Positions 1 to 5,320 of a stretch of DNA of 5,320 bases are shown piece by piece. The translations under genes and the position numbers were made by a program. The DNA comes from Chloroflexota bacterium (GTDB lineage: Bacteria > Chloroflexota > Dehalococcoidia > JAUQQI01): assembly GCA_030549955.1 (NCBI GenBank), contig JAUQQI010000141.1:1-5320 (forward strand). The letters run 5' to 3'. Each line of letters starts with the position of its first letter. Positions within the stretch are counted from its first letter, which is position 1. The notes beneath the pieces are model-generated. The model made no database searches. It had not been told where the DNA came from and saw nothing but the letters and a program-made list of their open reading frames with translations.

Positions 1-672
1 GATTTACAGGCCCTCTACGCCAGGTTTGAAAAAGCCCACCCCTATTTGGCCGCAGCGACTCGCCTCTTTCCGGGCCTGCGGGTTCTGGGCCAGCCCCCGG
101 TGGAAGTTCTCCTCTCGTATGCCCTCTCGGTGAGCAACTCGGTTCCGCGGATCGCCCGGGCCATCGAAGTCCTGAGCCGCCGGTTCGGCCGGCACATCGT
201 AACCCTGGACGGGGTTGAATACTACGCCTTTCCCCAGGCCGACGTCCTGGCCGGCCTCAGCCTGCCCGACCCGGAGCTGGCGGCGTCGACAGGTGCCGGC
301 TGGCGTCTCGAAAACTTAAGGCGGGTTGCTGGGGCCATCCAGGCCCGGGGCGAGGGCTGGCTTGCGGCCCTGATGGGCCGGCCTTATGAGGAGGCCCACG
401 CCGAACTTGTAGCCCTGCCCGGGGTTGGGCCGAAAATCGCCGACTGCGTCTGCCTCTTCGGCCTGAGGTTCGACGAGGCAGTCCCCGTTGATACCCACAT
501 CTGGGCAGTTGCCCGGGAGCTTTTCGGGCCGGCGATTCCGGCCCGGACCCTCACGTCGGCTACGTACCGGCTGGTGTCGCGGCTTTACAGGGAGCACTTC
601 GGCCGGTATGCCGGCTGGGCCCAGGAATATCTTTACCACTGGCGCCGGGTAAAACTCGGCCGGGCCGGCTGA
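1..672 (+). CDS. ogg: 8-oxoguanine DNA glycosylase/AP lyase, OGG1 type (5'-truncated by window)
   Basis: Base-excision repair enzyme that removes 8-oxoguanine and nicks the abasic site. The frame is open from base 1, so the true start and most of the N-terminal beta domain lie upstream; the first possible start inside the window (TTG at 46) is not the real one. From memory of human OGG1, the fragment aligns without gaps around residues 130-155. It then shows the HhH motif LPGVGPKIADC with the catalytic lysine (codon 433-435), VPVDTHIW with the catalytic aspartate (490-492), and AGWAQ with the base-contacting Gln (622-624). Equivalents of human Arg154 (148-150) and Arg204 (304-306) are present. 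The Asn triplet NNN is instead S-N-S (133-141), and Phe319 is Tyr (634-636). Stop TGA at 670-672, 3 bp before mutM. AlkA or endonuclease III is less likely: there is no Fe-S cysteine cluster and the OGG1 signature is clear. Confidence 0.93.
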   Translation, partial: DLQALYARFEKAHPYLAAATRLFPGLRVLGQPPVEVLLSYALSVSNSVPRIARAIEVLSRRFGRHIVTLDGVEYYAFPQADVLAGLSLPDPELAASTGAGWRLENLRRVAGAIQARGEGWLAALMGRPYEEAHAELVALPGVGPKIADCVCLFGLRFDEAVPVDTHIWAVARELFGPAIPARTLTSATYRLVSRLYREHFGRYAGWAQEYLYHWRRVKLGRAG

Positions 673-675
673 ACG

Positions 676-1572
676 ATGCCTGAGCTCCCCGAAGTTGAAC
701 TTCTTCGCCGCCAGCTCGAGCGAATTCTTCCCGGCCGGGTCATTGCCGATTTCGAGTGCCGCAAACCGAAGCTCTGCCGCCTCCGGGGGATTGAGGCCGC
801 CGGGCCGGGCGAACTTGTCAGCCGAATGCGGGACCTGCTGGTCGGTCGCCGGGTCGAATCGGTGGACCGGCGGGGCAAGTTCCTGCTCTGGGGGCTCACG
901 GGCGGCCTGGTCCTGGCCGTCCACCTCAAACTCGCCGGCCAAATCGTCGTGGTCGGCCCGGACGGTCGGGAGCTGGCCCGGGGCGGCCACTGGGCCCCGC
1001 GGCCCGGTGTTCCCCTTCCTCACCGGGCAACCCACATTACCTTCCGGCTCGATGATGGGAGCGTTGTTTACCTCACCGACATCCGGCAATTTGCCCGGCT
1101 CACGCTGATGCCGGCCGGCGAGGTCGGTCCTTTCCTCCGGGAGTTCGGCCTCGGGCCCGACGGCCTCCGGGAGCCGGTGGACGCCGAGCGGCTTGAGCAG
1201 GTGTTCCGGCGCCGACCGAAGGCCCCGATCAAGGCCGTTCTCCTTGACCAGGCCGTCGTTGCCGGGCTCGGCAACATCTACGCCGACGAGGTGCTCTTTG
1301 CCACCGGTATACACCCCCTCAGGCCGGCCGCCGGGCTGACCCGGCCCGAGGTCGAGGCCCTGGCCGCGGCCATCCCCGAAATTTTGAGCCGGGCAGTAGC
1401 CGAAGGGGCCGGCCCGGTTGTCGGCGACCGGGCGGCCCGGGATAACGGCCTGCCCGAGGTCCACGGTCGGGAAGGCGAGCCATGCCGGCGCTGCGGAACC
1501 CCGATCCGCCGGCTCCGGGTCGGGGGCCGCAGCACCTATTTTTGTCCGACCTGTCAGCCCCTCAGCCCTTAA
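676..1572 (+). CDS. mutM: formamidopyrimidine-DNA glycosylase (MutM/Fpg)
   Basis: Bifunctional glycosylase/AP lyase for 8-oxoG and FapyG, 298 aa, slightly longer than the usual 270-290. The ATG gives the N-terminus MPELPEVE, whose Pro2 is the nucleophile after Met removal and Glu3 the acid; this fixes the start. Other visible sites are Lys68 in RRGKFLLW, Leu86 in HLKLAG where the void-filling Met usually sits, Arg137 and Phe139 in DIRQF (intercalation and opposite-C reading), the H2TH segment with Asn200 in GLGNIYADE, and a C-terminal zinc finger with Cys270, Cys273, Cys290 and Cys293 plus Arg285. About 11 extra residues precede Lys68. The lesion-capping loop between the last helix and HGREGEPC is about 5 residues shorter than in E. 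coli. No clear Shine-Dalgarno precedes the start, which follows the ogg stop by 3 bp, so translational coupling is likely. Its 3' end overlaps the convergent dehydrogenase gene. Confidence 0.97.
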   Translation: MPELPEVELLRRQLERILPGRVIADFECRKPKLCRLRGIEAAGPGELVSRMRDLLVGRRVESVDRRGKFLLWGLTGGLVLAVHLKLAGQIVVVGPDGRELARGGHWAPRPGVPLPHRATHITFRLDDGSVVYLTDIRQFARLTLMPAGEVGPFLREFGLGPDGLREPVDAERLEQVFRRRPKAPIKAVLLDQAVVAGLGNIYADEVLFATGIHPLRPAAGLTRPEVEALAAAIPEILSRAVAEGAGPVVGDRAARDNGLPEVHGREGEPCRRCGTPIRRLRVGGRSTYFCPTCQPLSP

Positions 1573-2623
1573 GCCTCAACTCGACTCCGAACTCGTCGCT
1601 CAGCCGCCGGAGGGACTCAAGAACCGGCGGGTCGAGGGGGATGCCCTCCCGGCGGCGGACCTCTTCGGTTTCAAACTCCGGTTCGCCCGGGATATAAATT
1701 CGGTCGTGGCCGGGGGCCTTCGGTAGGGCTCGGATGGCCCGGATTTCGTCGTCGAGCATGGCTTTGAACTCCTCCAGGGGTCGAAGCAGGTCGATGCGGA
1801 CTGCCCCGAAGAAATGGCTCGGACCCCGCCGGCCGGGTCCGACCTGGAGGCAGTAGCCGCCGCCCGAAAGGACCCCGCAGAGGATGTCGACCATGAATGA
1901 GAGGCCGTAGCCTTTGTAACTGCTCAGCTCGGCCGTGCTACCCAGCGGCAGGAGGGCCCGAACCTCCATGGCCTCGACCGGGTCGTCGGTCGGGTTGCCG
2001 TTCCGGCCGAGGGCCCAGCCCCGGGGGACCTTTTTCCCCCGGCGGGCGGCGACCTCAAGCTTGCCATGGGCAACGACGCTCGTGGCCATGTCCAGGACGA
2101 AGGGCCGCTCCTGGCCAGCCGGGGCCGCGAGACTGATTGGGTTCGTGCCGACTGCCCCCTGGCGGCCGAAGGTCGGCACAACGATGGGGGTGGCGTTTGT
2201 CATCGCCAGCCCAATCATCCCCTCCCGGAGGGCCATCATTGAGTAATAAGCGGCCATACCGAAGTGGTTGCTGTTGCGGACGGTGACGACAGCGGCGCCA
2301 GCAGTCCTGGCCTTGTTGATGCAGTATTCCATCGCCCGATAGCCGACCACCATCCCCAGGCCCCGGCCGCCGTCGAGGAGGGCCGCCGCCGGCGCCTCGC
2401 TGATGACCCGGATTTTCGCCCTCGGGTTGATGATGCCCGCCTGGATTCGCCGCACGTACCAGAGTTCGAGGTGGGCAACCCCGTGGGAGTCAACGCCCCG
2501 CAAGTCGGCGGCCACCAGGACGTCGGCGGCGATTTCGGCGTCTTCGGGCTCAAGGCCGACCCGGCGGAAAACTTCAGCGGTAAATCGGCGCAGGTCATCG
2601 GCATCGATGCGCGGCTGGCTCAC
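1562..2623 (-). CDS. Ldh_2-family NAD(P)-dependent oxidoreductase (malate/L-lactate dehydrogenase type)
   Basis: Cytoplasmic dehydrogenase of the YlbC/AllD/ComC family, which interconverts 2-hydroxyacids and 2-oxoacids (members include malate, L-lactate, ureidoglycolate, sulfolactate and piperideine-2-carboxylate enzymes). At 353 aa it is full length. Visible family signatures are DLRGVDSHG (residues 40-48, His47), LLDGGRGLG (82-90), the NSNHFG motif with the putative catalytic His120, GTNPIS (159-164), LDMATSVVAHGK (177-188) and SSYKGYGLSFMVD near residue 240. There is no signal peptide. The GTG start at 2621-2623 is supported by GGGAGG 8 nt upstream and by the family N-terminus. The substrate cannot be read from sequence and the neighbours give no pathway. 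Its stop TGA (1562-1564) lies inside the end of convergent mutM. It may be read from the MoaD operon or from its own promoter in the 47-bp gap. Confidence 0.93.
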   Translation of the reverse strand: MSQPRIDADDLRRFTAEVFRRVGLEPEDAEIAADVLVAADLRGVDSHGVAHLELWYVRRIQAGIINPRAKIRVISEAPAAALLDGGRGLGMVVGYRAMEYCINKARTAGAAVVTVRNSNHFGMAAYYSMMALREGMIGLAMTNATPIVVPTFGRQGAVGTNPISLAAPAGQERPFVLDMATSVVAHGKLEVAARRGKKVPRGWALGRNGNPTDDPVEAMEVRALLPLGSTAELSSYKGYGLSFMVDILCGVLSGGGYCLQVGPGRRGPSHFFGAVRIDLLRPLEEFKAMLDDEIRAIRALPKAPGHDRIYIPGEPEFETEEVRRREGIPLDPPVLESLRRLSDEFGVELRLKG

Positions 2624-2631
2624 CGCAACTG

Positions 2632-2637
2632 CCTCCC
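2632..2637 (-). promoter_or_regulatory. ribosome binding site of the dehydrogenase gene
   Basis: GGGAGG on the minus strand, 8 nt upstream of the GTG codon at 2621-2623. It is a strong Shine-Dalgarno and decides the choice of the GTG start. Confidence 0.75.
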
Positions 2638-2642
2638 GGCTT

Positions 2643-2660
2643 AAAGGGATTCAAGGGATT
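2643..2660 (-). repeat. tandem 9-bp repeat next to a -10 box, possible operator
   Basis: On the minus strand AATCCCTTG is followed directly by AATCCCTTT (8 of 9 identical). The pair sits in the 47-bp gap between the MoaD-like gene and the dehydrogenase. Its first three bases are shared with the TATAAT box, so the repeat would cover the transcription start. Direct repeats of this size placed here can be regulator sites. With only two copies it could also be chance. Confidence 0.35.
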
Positions 2661-2663
2661 ATA
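2658..2663 (-). promoter_or_regulatory. possible -10 box of a dehydrogenase promoter
   Basis: A perfect TATAAT on the minus strand, 34 nt upstream of the GTG start. This is notable in a GC-rich setting. A start about 7 nt downstream would leave a leader of roughly 27 nt containing the Shine-Dalgarno. No good TTGACA-like -35 is found 16-19 bp further upstream, where the end of the MoaD-like coding region lies, and there is no extended -10 TG. It could be an activator-dependent promoter or chance. Confidence 0.4.
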
Positions 2664-2670
2664 AGGCGTT

Positions 2671-2931
2671 CTAACCGCCGGCTACTGCCGCGACAAACCG
2701 GACTTCAACATCGGACGGAAGCAGGGAATCGAGGTCGGCCGGCTCCTGATTAACGAAGACCAGGATATATGGGCGCAGGGCCCGGCCTTCGGTCAGCCGG
2801 TCTTTCATGCCTGGGTAACGCCGGTCCAGTTCATCCACGAGGTCCCGGACCCGGGCTCCTTTGAGCTCCAGCGGGGGTTTTATCTGGTAAAGGCGACAGA
2901 GCTGAGCCGGCAGGTAAACCCGGACAGCCAT
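2671..2931 (-). CDS. MoaD/ThiS-family ubiquitin-like protein with C-terminal Gly-Gly
   Basis: Small cytoplasmic beta-grasp protein of 86 aa. Family members are adenylated at the C-terminal glycine by an E1-like enzyme (MoeB/ThiF type) and then carry sulfur as a thiocarboxylate, or in some cases become attached to other proteins. What is seen: an N-terminal strand (AVRVYLPAQL), a helix region RVRDLVDELDRRYPGMKDR (residues 27-45), the strand YILVFVNQEP (about 54-63), then LLPSDVEVRFVAAVAGG, ending exactly at di-glycine before TAG. The ATG overlaps the upstream stop as TGATG (1 nt shared) and there is no convincing Shine-Dalgarno, so it is probably translated by re-initiation after the propeller gene. 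No molybdopterin, thiamine or E1-like gene is in the window, so calling it MoaD or ThiS proper is not supported; a partner role for the propeller protein is inferred. Confidence 0.88.
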   Translation of the reverse strand: MAVRVYLPAQLCRLYQIKPPLELKGARVRDLVDELDRRYPGMKDRLTEGRALRPYILVFVNQEPADLDSLLPSDVEVRFVAAVAGG

Positions 2932-4004
2932 CAGAGCACAACGGCTTCAACGGAGTTTATCGGCGGCAGAAACGAAACCGCCAGCGCCCAGGTGTCCCCC
3001 TCGTCAGCGCTCACAAAGATGTGGCCGGTGCTGGTCCCGGCGTAGACCCCGGCCGGCTCCAGGGTATCGGTGGCGAGGCCGTCCCGGAGGACCGTCAAGT
3101 ACGCATGGTCCTGGGGCAGGCCGGCGGTGAGCTTCTGCCAGGTCTTGCCGCCGTCCCGGGTCCGCCAGACGGCCATCGCGGCGTCGGGAACATAGCGCCG
3201 GTCGTCGCTGATGTGGGGCACAAAGTAGGCCGTGTCAGGGTCGCGGGGATGCACAGCCGCCGCAAACCCAAAGTTGGACGGCAGGCCGTTCGCCCCAATA
3301 TCGACCCAGGTTTCCCCATAGTCATCGGAACGGTACATGCCGACGTGATTCTGGTGGTAAAGCCGACCGGGTTTTGGGGCAAGCCTGAGCTTGTGGACGC
3401 ACTGCCCGGCCTGGGGCATCGGGTTCGGCTTCCAGGGAGCGGGTATCCCCCGGTTCAGGACCTTCCAGGTCTGGCCGCCATCGTCGGACCGGTAGACCCC
3501 GCCAGCCCCGACCCCCACCCAGATCCGGTCGGGGTCATCCGGGTCGATAAGGACGTTGGCCAGAATAAGCCCTCCGCCGGAGGGCTCCCACTCGGAAACG
3601 GTCGGGTGCCGGCGCAGGCTTTCGACGTGCTCCCAGGTCCGGCCGTGGTCCCGGCTTCGAAAAAGGCCGGCGTCCTCGACCCCGACCCACAGCTCACCGG
3701 GTCGGGAGGGAGGGCCGGGGCAGACCTGCCAGACCTGCTTGACCCGGGCCCGGGAGCCGTCCCCATAGGTGAGGCCCGTGCTGGAATGGGTCCAGGTTTT
3801 GCCCAGATCAATGCTCCGGGCCACCATCGGTCCGTAGATGTGGGAATTGACGGCGGCGTAGAGGGACCCATCCCGCCGGTCGTAGGTGACGTGCTGGATG
3901 GACCAGCTCTCAAAGAAGTGGTCGGTGATTTGCCAGGAATTGCGGTCCGGGCTACGGATGATAAAGCCGCCGTTGCGGGTACCGACCAGCAGGAGGATGG
4001 GCAT
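2931..4004 (-). CDS. Asp-box (BNR/sialidase-like) beta-propeller protein
   Basis: A 357-aa protein with six clear Asp-box motifs, S/T-x-D-x-G-x-T-W, starting at residues 64, 117, 173, 226, 282 and 332. They are 50-56 residues apart, and a degenerate copy (SPDRNSW) lies at 18-24. This spacing fits a seven-bladed propeller of the BNR/VPS10/photosystem-assembly kind. Such proteins are often auto-annotated as exo-sialidases, but no FRIP motif is visible and the rest does not look like a neuraminidase, so hydrolase activity is not supported; binding or scaffolding is the safer reading. The N-terminus MPILLLVGTR already forms a blade strand, so there is no signal peptide and a cytoplasmic location is likely. 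The ATG at 4002-4004 has GGAG 9 nt upstream, and a TATAAT box lies about 60 nt upstream. Its stop overlaps the start of the MoaD-like gene, implying a fixed two-gene unit. Confidence 0.9.
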   Translation of the reverse strand: MPILLLVGTRNGGFIIRSPDRNSWQITDHFFESWSIQHVTYDRRDGSLYAAVNSHIYGPMVARSIDLGKTWTHSSTGLTYGDGSRARVKQVWQVCPGPPSRPGELWVGVEDAGLFRSRDHGRTWEHVESLRRHPTVSEWEPSGGGLILANVLIDPDDPDRIWVGVGAGGVYRSDDGGQTWKVLNRGIPAPWKPNPMPQAGQCVHKLRLAPKPGRLYHQNHVGMYRSDDYGETWVDIGANGLPSNFGFAAAVHPRDPDTAYFVPHISDDRRYVPDAAMAVWRTRDGGKTWQKLTAGLPQDHAYLTVLRDGLATDTLEPAGVYAGTSTGHIFVSADEGDTWALAVSFLPPINSVEAVVL

Positions 4005-4013
4005 CCGTCACTG

Positions 4014-4017
4014 CTCC
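4014..4017 (-). promoter_or_regulatory. ribosome binding site of the propeller gene
   Basis: GGAG on the minus strand, 9 nt upstream of the ATG at 4002-4004. It is a modest Shine-Dalgarno and supports the chosen start. Confidence 0.5.
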
Positions 4018-4062
4018 GTCTGTGGTGTGAAGACCAGGCGGCCTACTACCGTCGGCCTTTAA

Positions 4063-4068
4063 ATTATA
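4063..4068 (-). promoter_or_regulatory. possible -10 box of the propeller/MoaD operon promoter
   Basis: A perfect TATAAT on the minus strand in an AT-rich patch (GCTATAATTTAAAGG) inside the 85-bp gap between the broken Uma2 gene and the propeller gene. It lies 58 nt upstream of the ATG. The best -35 is the poor CTGAGC at 4088-4093 with a 19-bp spacer, overlapping the last codon of the Uma2 remnant. Position and composition support a promoter, but the -35 is weak. Confidence 0.5.
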
Positions 4069-4089
4069 GCCTAATACCGCTGGATAGGC

Positions 4090-4591
4090 TCAGCCGCCCA
4101 GGATCTCGTTGACGGTGAACGAATGGTCGGGAAGAGCCAGCGGGGAGACCAGCTCGAAGCCCCTGAAAACCTGCCAGTCACCGTAGCCGTCCGGACCGGG
4201 CTGACGAAAGACCTCGACCTGCCCGGTCTCCAGGTCAATGAGCCAGGCCTCCCCGACCCCGTGACGGCCGTAGAGGGGAATCTTCACCTCGCGGTCGTAC
4301 GCCGCCGACGTTTCGGCCACCTCGATAATTAGCAAGATATCCTCAGGGCCGGGGCTCTGAGCGTTCGCCGAGTCGAACCGGGTTCTGCACCCAGACAATT
4401 GCCCGCTGATATGTTCGCAAACTCAGCAGGGCAGTAAGCCTGCCGACGCAGGCGGCGTGCCGGGGACCGATGGGTGTCATCTCGACGATTTCCTCCTCGA
4501 TGAGTTCGACCCGGTCATCTTCAGAAAGAATGCCGGCCCGGGCCATCTGCTCGAATTCGTGGACGTTAAATCGACGGCGAACGACGGTCAT
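4090..4591 (-). pseudogene. Uma2/DUF820-family endonuclease-like gene, broken by internal deletion and frameshift
   Basis: Uma2 proteins have a PD-(D/E)xK nuclease fold, usually run to about 180-200 aa, and have no settled function. The N-terminal part (4343-4591) starts MTVVRRRFNVHEFEQMARAG, continues with DDRVELIEEEIVEMTPIGPR and VQNPVRLGERSEPRP, then meets TGA exactly where the family has the catalytic PD and about 16 more residues. The C-terminal part is in another frame (about 4090-4353) and resumes at PGPEDILLIIEV, then YDREVKIPLYGRHG, ending with LPDHSFTVNEILGG. The 502-bp span is not a multiple of three; adding back about 50 bp would give about 183 aa, the normal size. The first catalytic Asp is therefore missing, while the Glu of IIEV and the Lys of REVK remain. 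The ATG has only a weak GGTGG upstream. A single-base sequencing error would not explain the missing residues. Confidence 0.85.
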
Positions 4592-4610
4592 CTCTTACCA
4601 CCCCAGAGCC

Positions 4611-4616
4611 AATATA
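4611..4616 (-). promoter_or_regulatory. weak candidate -10 box upstream of the Uma2 remnant
   Basis: TATATT (5 of 6 to TATAAT) on the minus strand in the 62-bp gap after the glycosyltransferase, 19 nt before the ATG. No -35 was recognised at suitable spacing, and the leader would be very short. The flanking GAGCCA/TGGCTC inverted repeat has a loop of 25 nt and no T-run, so it does not make a convincing terminator. Confidence 0.2.
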
Positions 4617-4653
4617 GCATAGCGAAGACCGCAAGCTGGCTCCCCCAAGAACC

Positions 4654-5319
4654 TCAGCCGGCAGACTCGTCCTGGCCGGCAACCACGAGGTCCGAATAAT
4701 GTCTGACAACGGCCAGGTCGCGGGCGGTCCAGGCGCCTTGACCGGCCTCGACCCGGAGCCGCTCGGAAAGTTTGGCGTAATCTAAGAACTTGGTGAAACC
4801 AAGAAGGAGGGCCAAAAGCAGCCCGTGTTCGCCAAAGCGCCACAGACCCCGGACGAAATAATGGAACACAAAGCTCCGGACCCCGCGGAACCCGGCTTCA
4901 AAGAGCCCGCAGCGGCGCCTGGTCTGGTGCAGGTAAGCTGCCTCCAGGTCGGTGTAAAAATTTAGTGATTCGAGAAAGGACGAAAGGTTGCTCATGCCGT
5001 AGTGGTAAATGATGCCGTCAAGAACACCCCGCGGCTCCGGGACCCGGAGCTCCTCGTGGAGCGGCCGGACCCAGACGGCAACCCGCCGGTCCAGGAGTCT
5101 AGGCATTTCGGTCCGGCGAATCAGCTCCCGCAAACGGGGCGTAACCTTCCGGGTGGACGGGTCAGGGACCCAGCGTCCGGAGAACAGGTGAACTCGCTGG
5201 ATATGATAGGCATTGAACCGGCCGAGGTCGCCCCGATTCGCCAGGTCGGCGATTTCGGCGGCGAGCCCGGGAGAGACCCGTTCATCGGCATCAACAAACA
5301 GAACCCAGTCATGCGCGGC
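4654..5319 (-). CDS. glycosyltransferase family 2, C-terminal part (5' end beyond window)
   Basis: C-terminal 221 codons of a GT-A fold sugar transferase of the WaaE/SunS-like group, which moves a sugar from a nucleotide-sugar onto a glycan, lipid or peptide acceptor at the inner face of the membrane. The frame is open to the window edge. The first visible residues DWVLFVDADERVSPG contain the metal-binding DAD (5284-5292) at the end of the nucleotide-sugar domain. Next come VRPLHEELRV, matching the conserved W...VHE region, the typical YHYGMSNLSSFLESLNFYT segment, and a C-terminal hydrophobic stretch GLLLALLLGFTKFLDYAKL that probably touches the membrane. Roughly 80-100 N-terminal residues should lie upstream, judged from other family members. 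Stop TGA is at 4654-4656. Acceptor and donor cannot be told. An internal TTG at 5131-5133 is not a start, because the homology continues upstream of it. Confidence 0.88.
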   Translation of the reverse strand, partial: AAHDWVLFVDADERVSPGLAAEIADLANRGDLGRFNAYHIQRVHLFSGRWVPDPSTRKVTPRLRELIRRTEMPRLLDRRVAVWVRPLHEELRVPEPRGVLDGIIYHYGMSNLSSFLESLNFYTDLEAAYLHQTRRRCGLFEAGFRGVRSFVFHYFVRGLWRFGEHGLLLALLLGFTKFLDYAKLSERLRVEAGQGAWTARDLAVVRHYSDLVVAGQDESAG

Positions 5320-5320
5320 C

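Noticed and set aside
316..1464. A 382-codon open frame on the minus strand opposite ogg and mutM
   Set aside because: The translation is rich in Pro, Gly, Ala and Arg with no recognisable fold, and it mirrors two well-supported genes. Long antisense frames are expected from GC-biased third positions.
3021..4112. A 363-codon open frame on the plus strand opposite the propeller gene
   Set aside because: It is low-complexity Gly/Pro/Val/Ala-rich sequence in the mirror frame of a gene with six clear Asp-box motifs. There is no ribosome binding site and no family likeness.
4090..4398. The C-terminal Uma2 frame as an independent small gene
   Set aside because: It begins inside the upstream Uma2 fragment at a non-ATG codon and lacks an N-terminal domain. 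Homology shows it is the second half of one disrupted gene.
4605..4646. GAGCCA/TGGCTC inverted repeat after the glycosyltransferase as a terminator
   Set aside because: Only 6 bp per arm, a 25-nt loop and no following T-run, so it is not a plausible intrinsic terminator.
4595..4843. Minus-strand 82-codon frame at the end of the glycosyltransferase
   Set aside because: Arg-rich shadow of the glycosyltransferase C-terminus in another frame; no independent evidence.
5121..5312. Minus-strand 63-codon frame near the window end
   Set aside because: It overlaps the glycosyltransferase in a different frame. The frame carrying DWVLFVDADERV is clearly the real one.
1..5320. Frequent GGCCGG/CCGGCC hexamers throughout, considered as an uptake or Chi-like signal
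   Set aside because: They fall mostly inside codons such as GCC-GG in a GC-rich genome and have no consistent strand or spacing. A whole-genome count against a codon-aware background would be needed to claim enrichment.

Overview
This is a GC-rich bacterial segment (most third codon positions are G or C). It holds two plus-strand genes on the left and a run of minus-strand genes covering the rest. No rRNA, tRNA, CRISPR array, insertion sequence or phage gene was seen. A Uma2-type gene and a MoaD-like/beta-propeller pair point to a free-living GC-rich bacterium, for example Chloroflexota, a deep-branching Bacillota or a similar lineage. No marker gene fixes the taxon, so this placement is a weak inference.

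Left block (1-1572, plus strand): a DNA-repair pair. An OGG1-type 8-oxoguanine glycosylase, cut by the window edge, is followed 3 bp later by a complete MutM/Fpg. The two enzymes belong to unrelated folds (HhH-GPD and H2TH/zinc finger) but act on the same lesion. Here they look co-transcribed and translationally coupled.

Centre (1562-4004, minus strand): a beta-propeller protein with six good Asp-box repeats comes first. It is followed, through a TGATG stop/start overlap, by an 86-residue MoaD/ThiS-like protein ending in Gly-Gly. After a 47-bp gap comes an NAD(P)-dependent Ldh_2-family malate/L-lactate-type dehydrogenase. That gap carries a TATAAT box and a 9-bp tandem repeat, so the dehydrogenase may have its own promoter. 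The dehydrogenase converges on mutM and the two coding ends overlap by 11 bp.

Right block (4090-5319, minus strand): a broken Uma2/DUF820 gene that has lost about 16 codons, including the first catalytic aspartate, apparently by deletion between short GC-rich repeats. Upstream of it lies the C-terminal part of a family-2 glycosyltransferase that runs off the window.

The least explained element is the tightly coupled pair of a cytoplasmic-looking Asp-box propeller and a di-glycine ubiquitin-like protein. The other notable points are the tandem 8-oxoG glycosylases, with substitutions in the cytosine-reading motif of Ogg and a shortened capping loop in MutM, and the Uma2 deletion scar.
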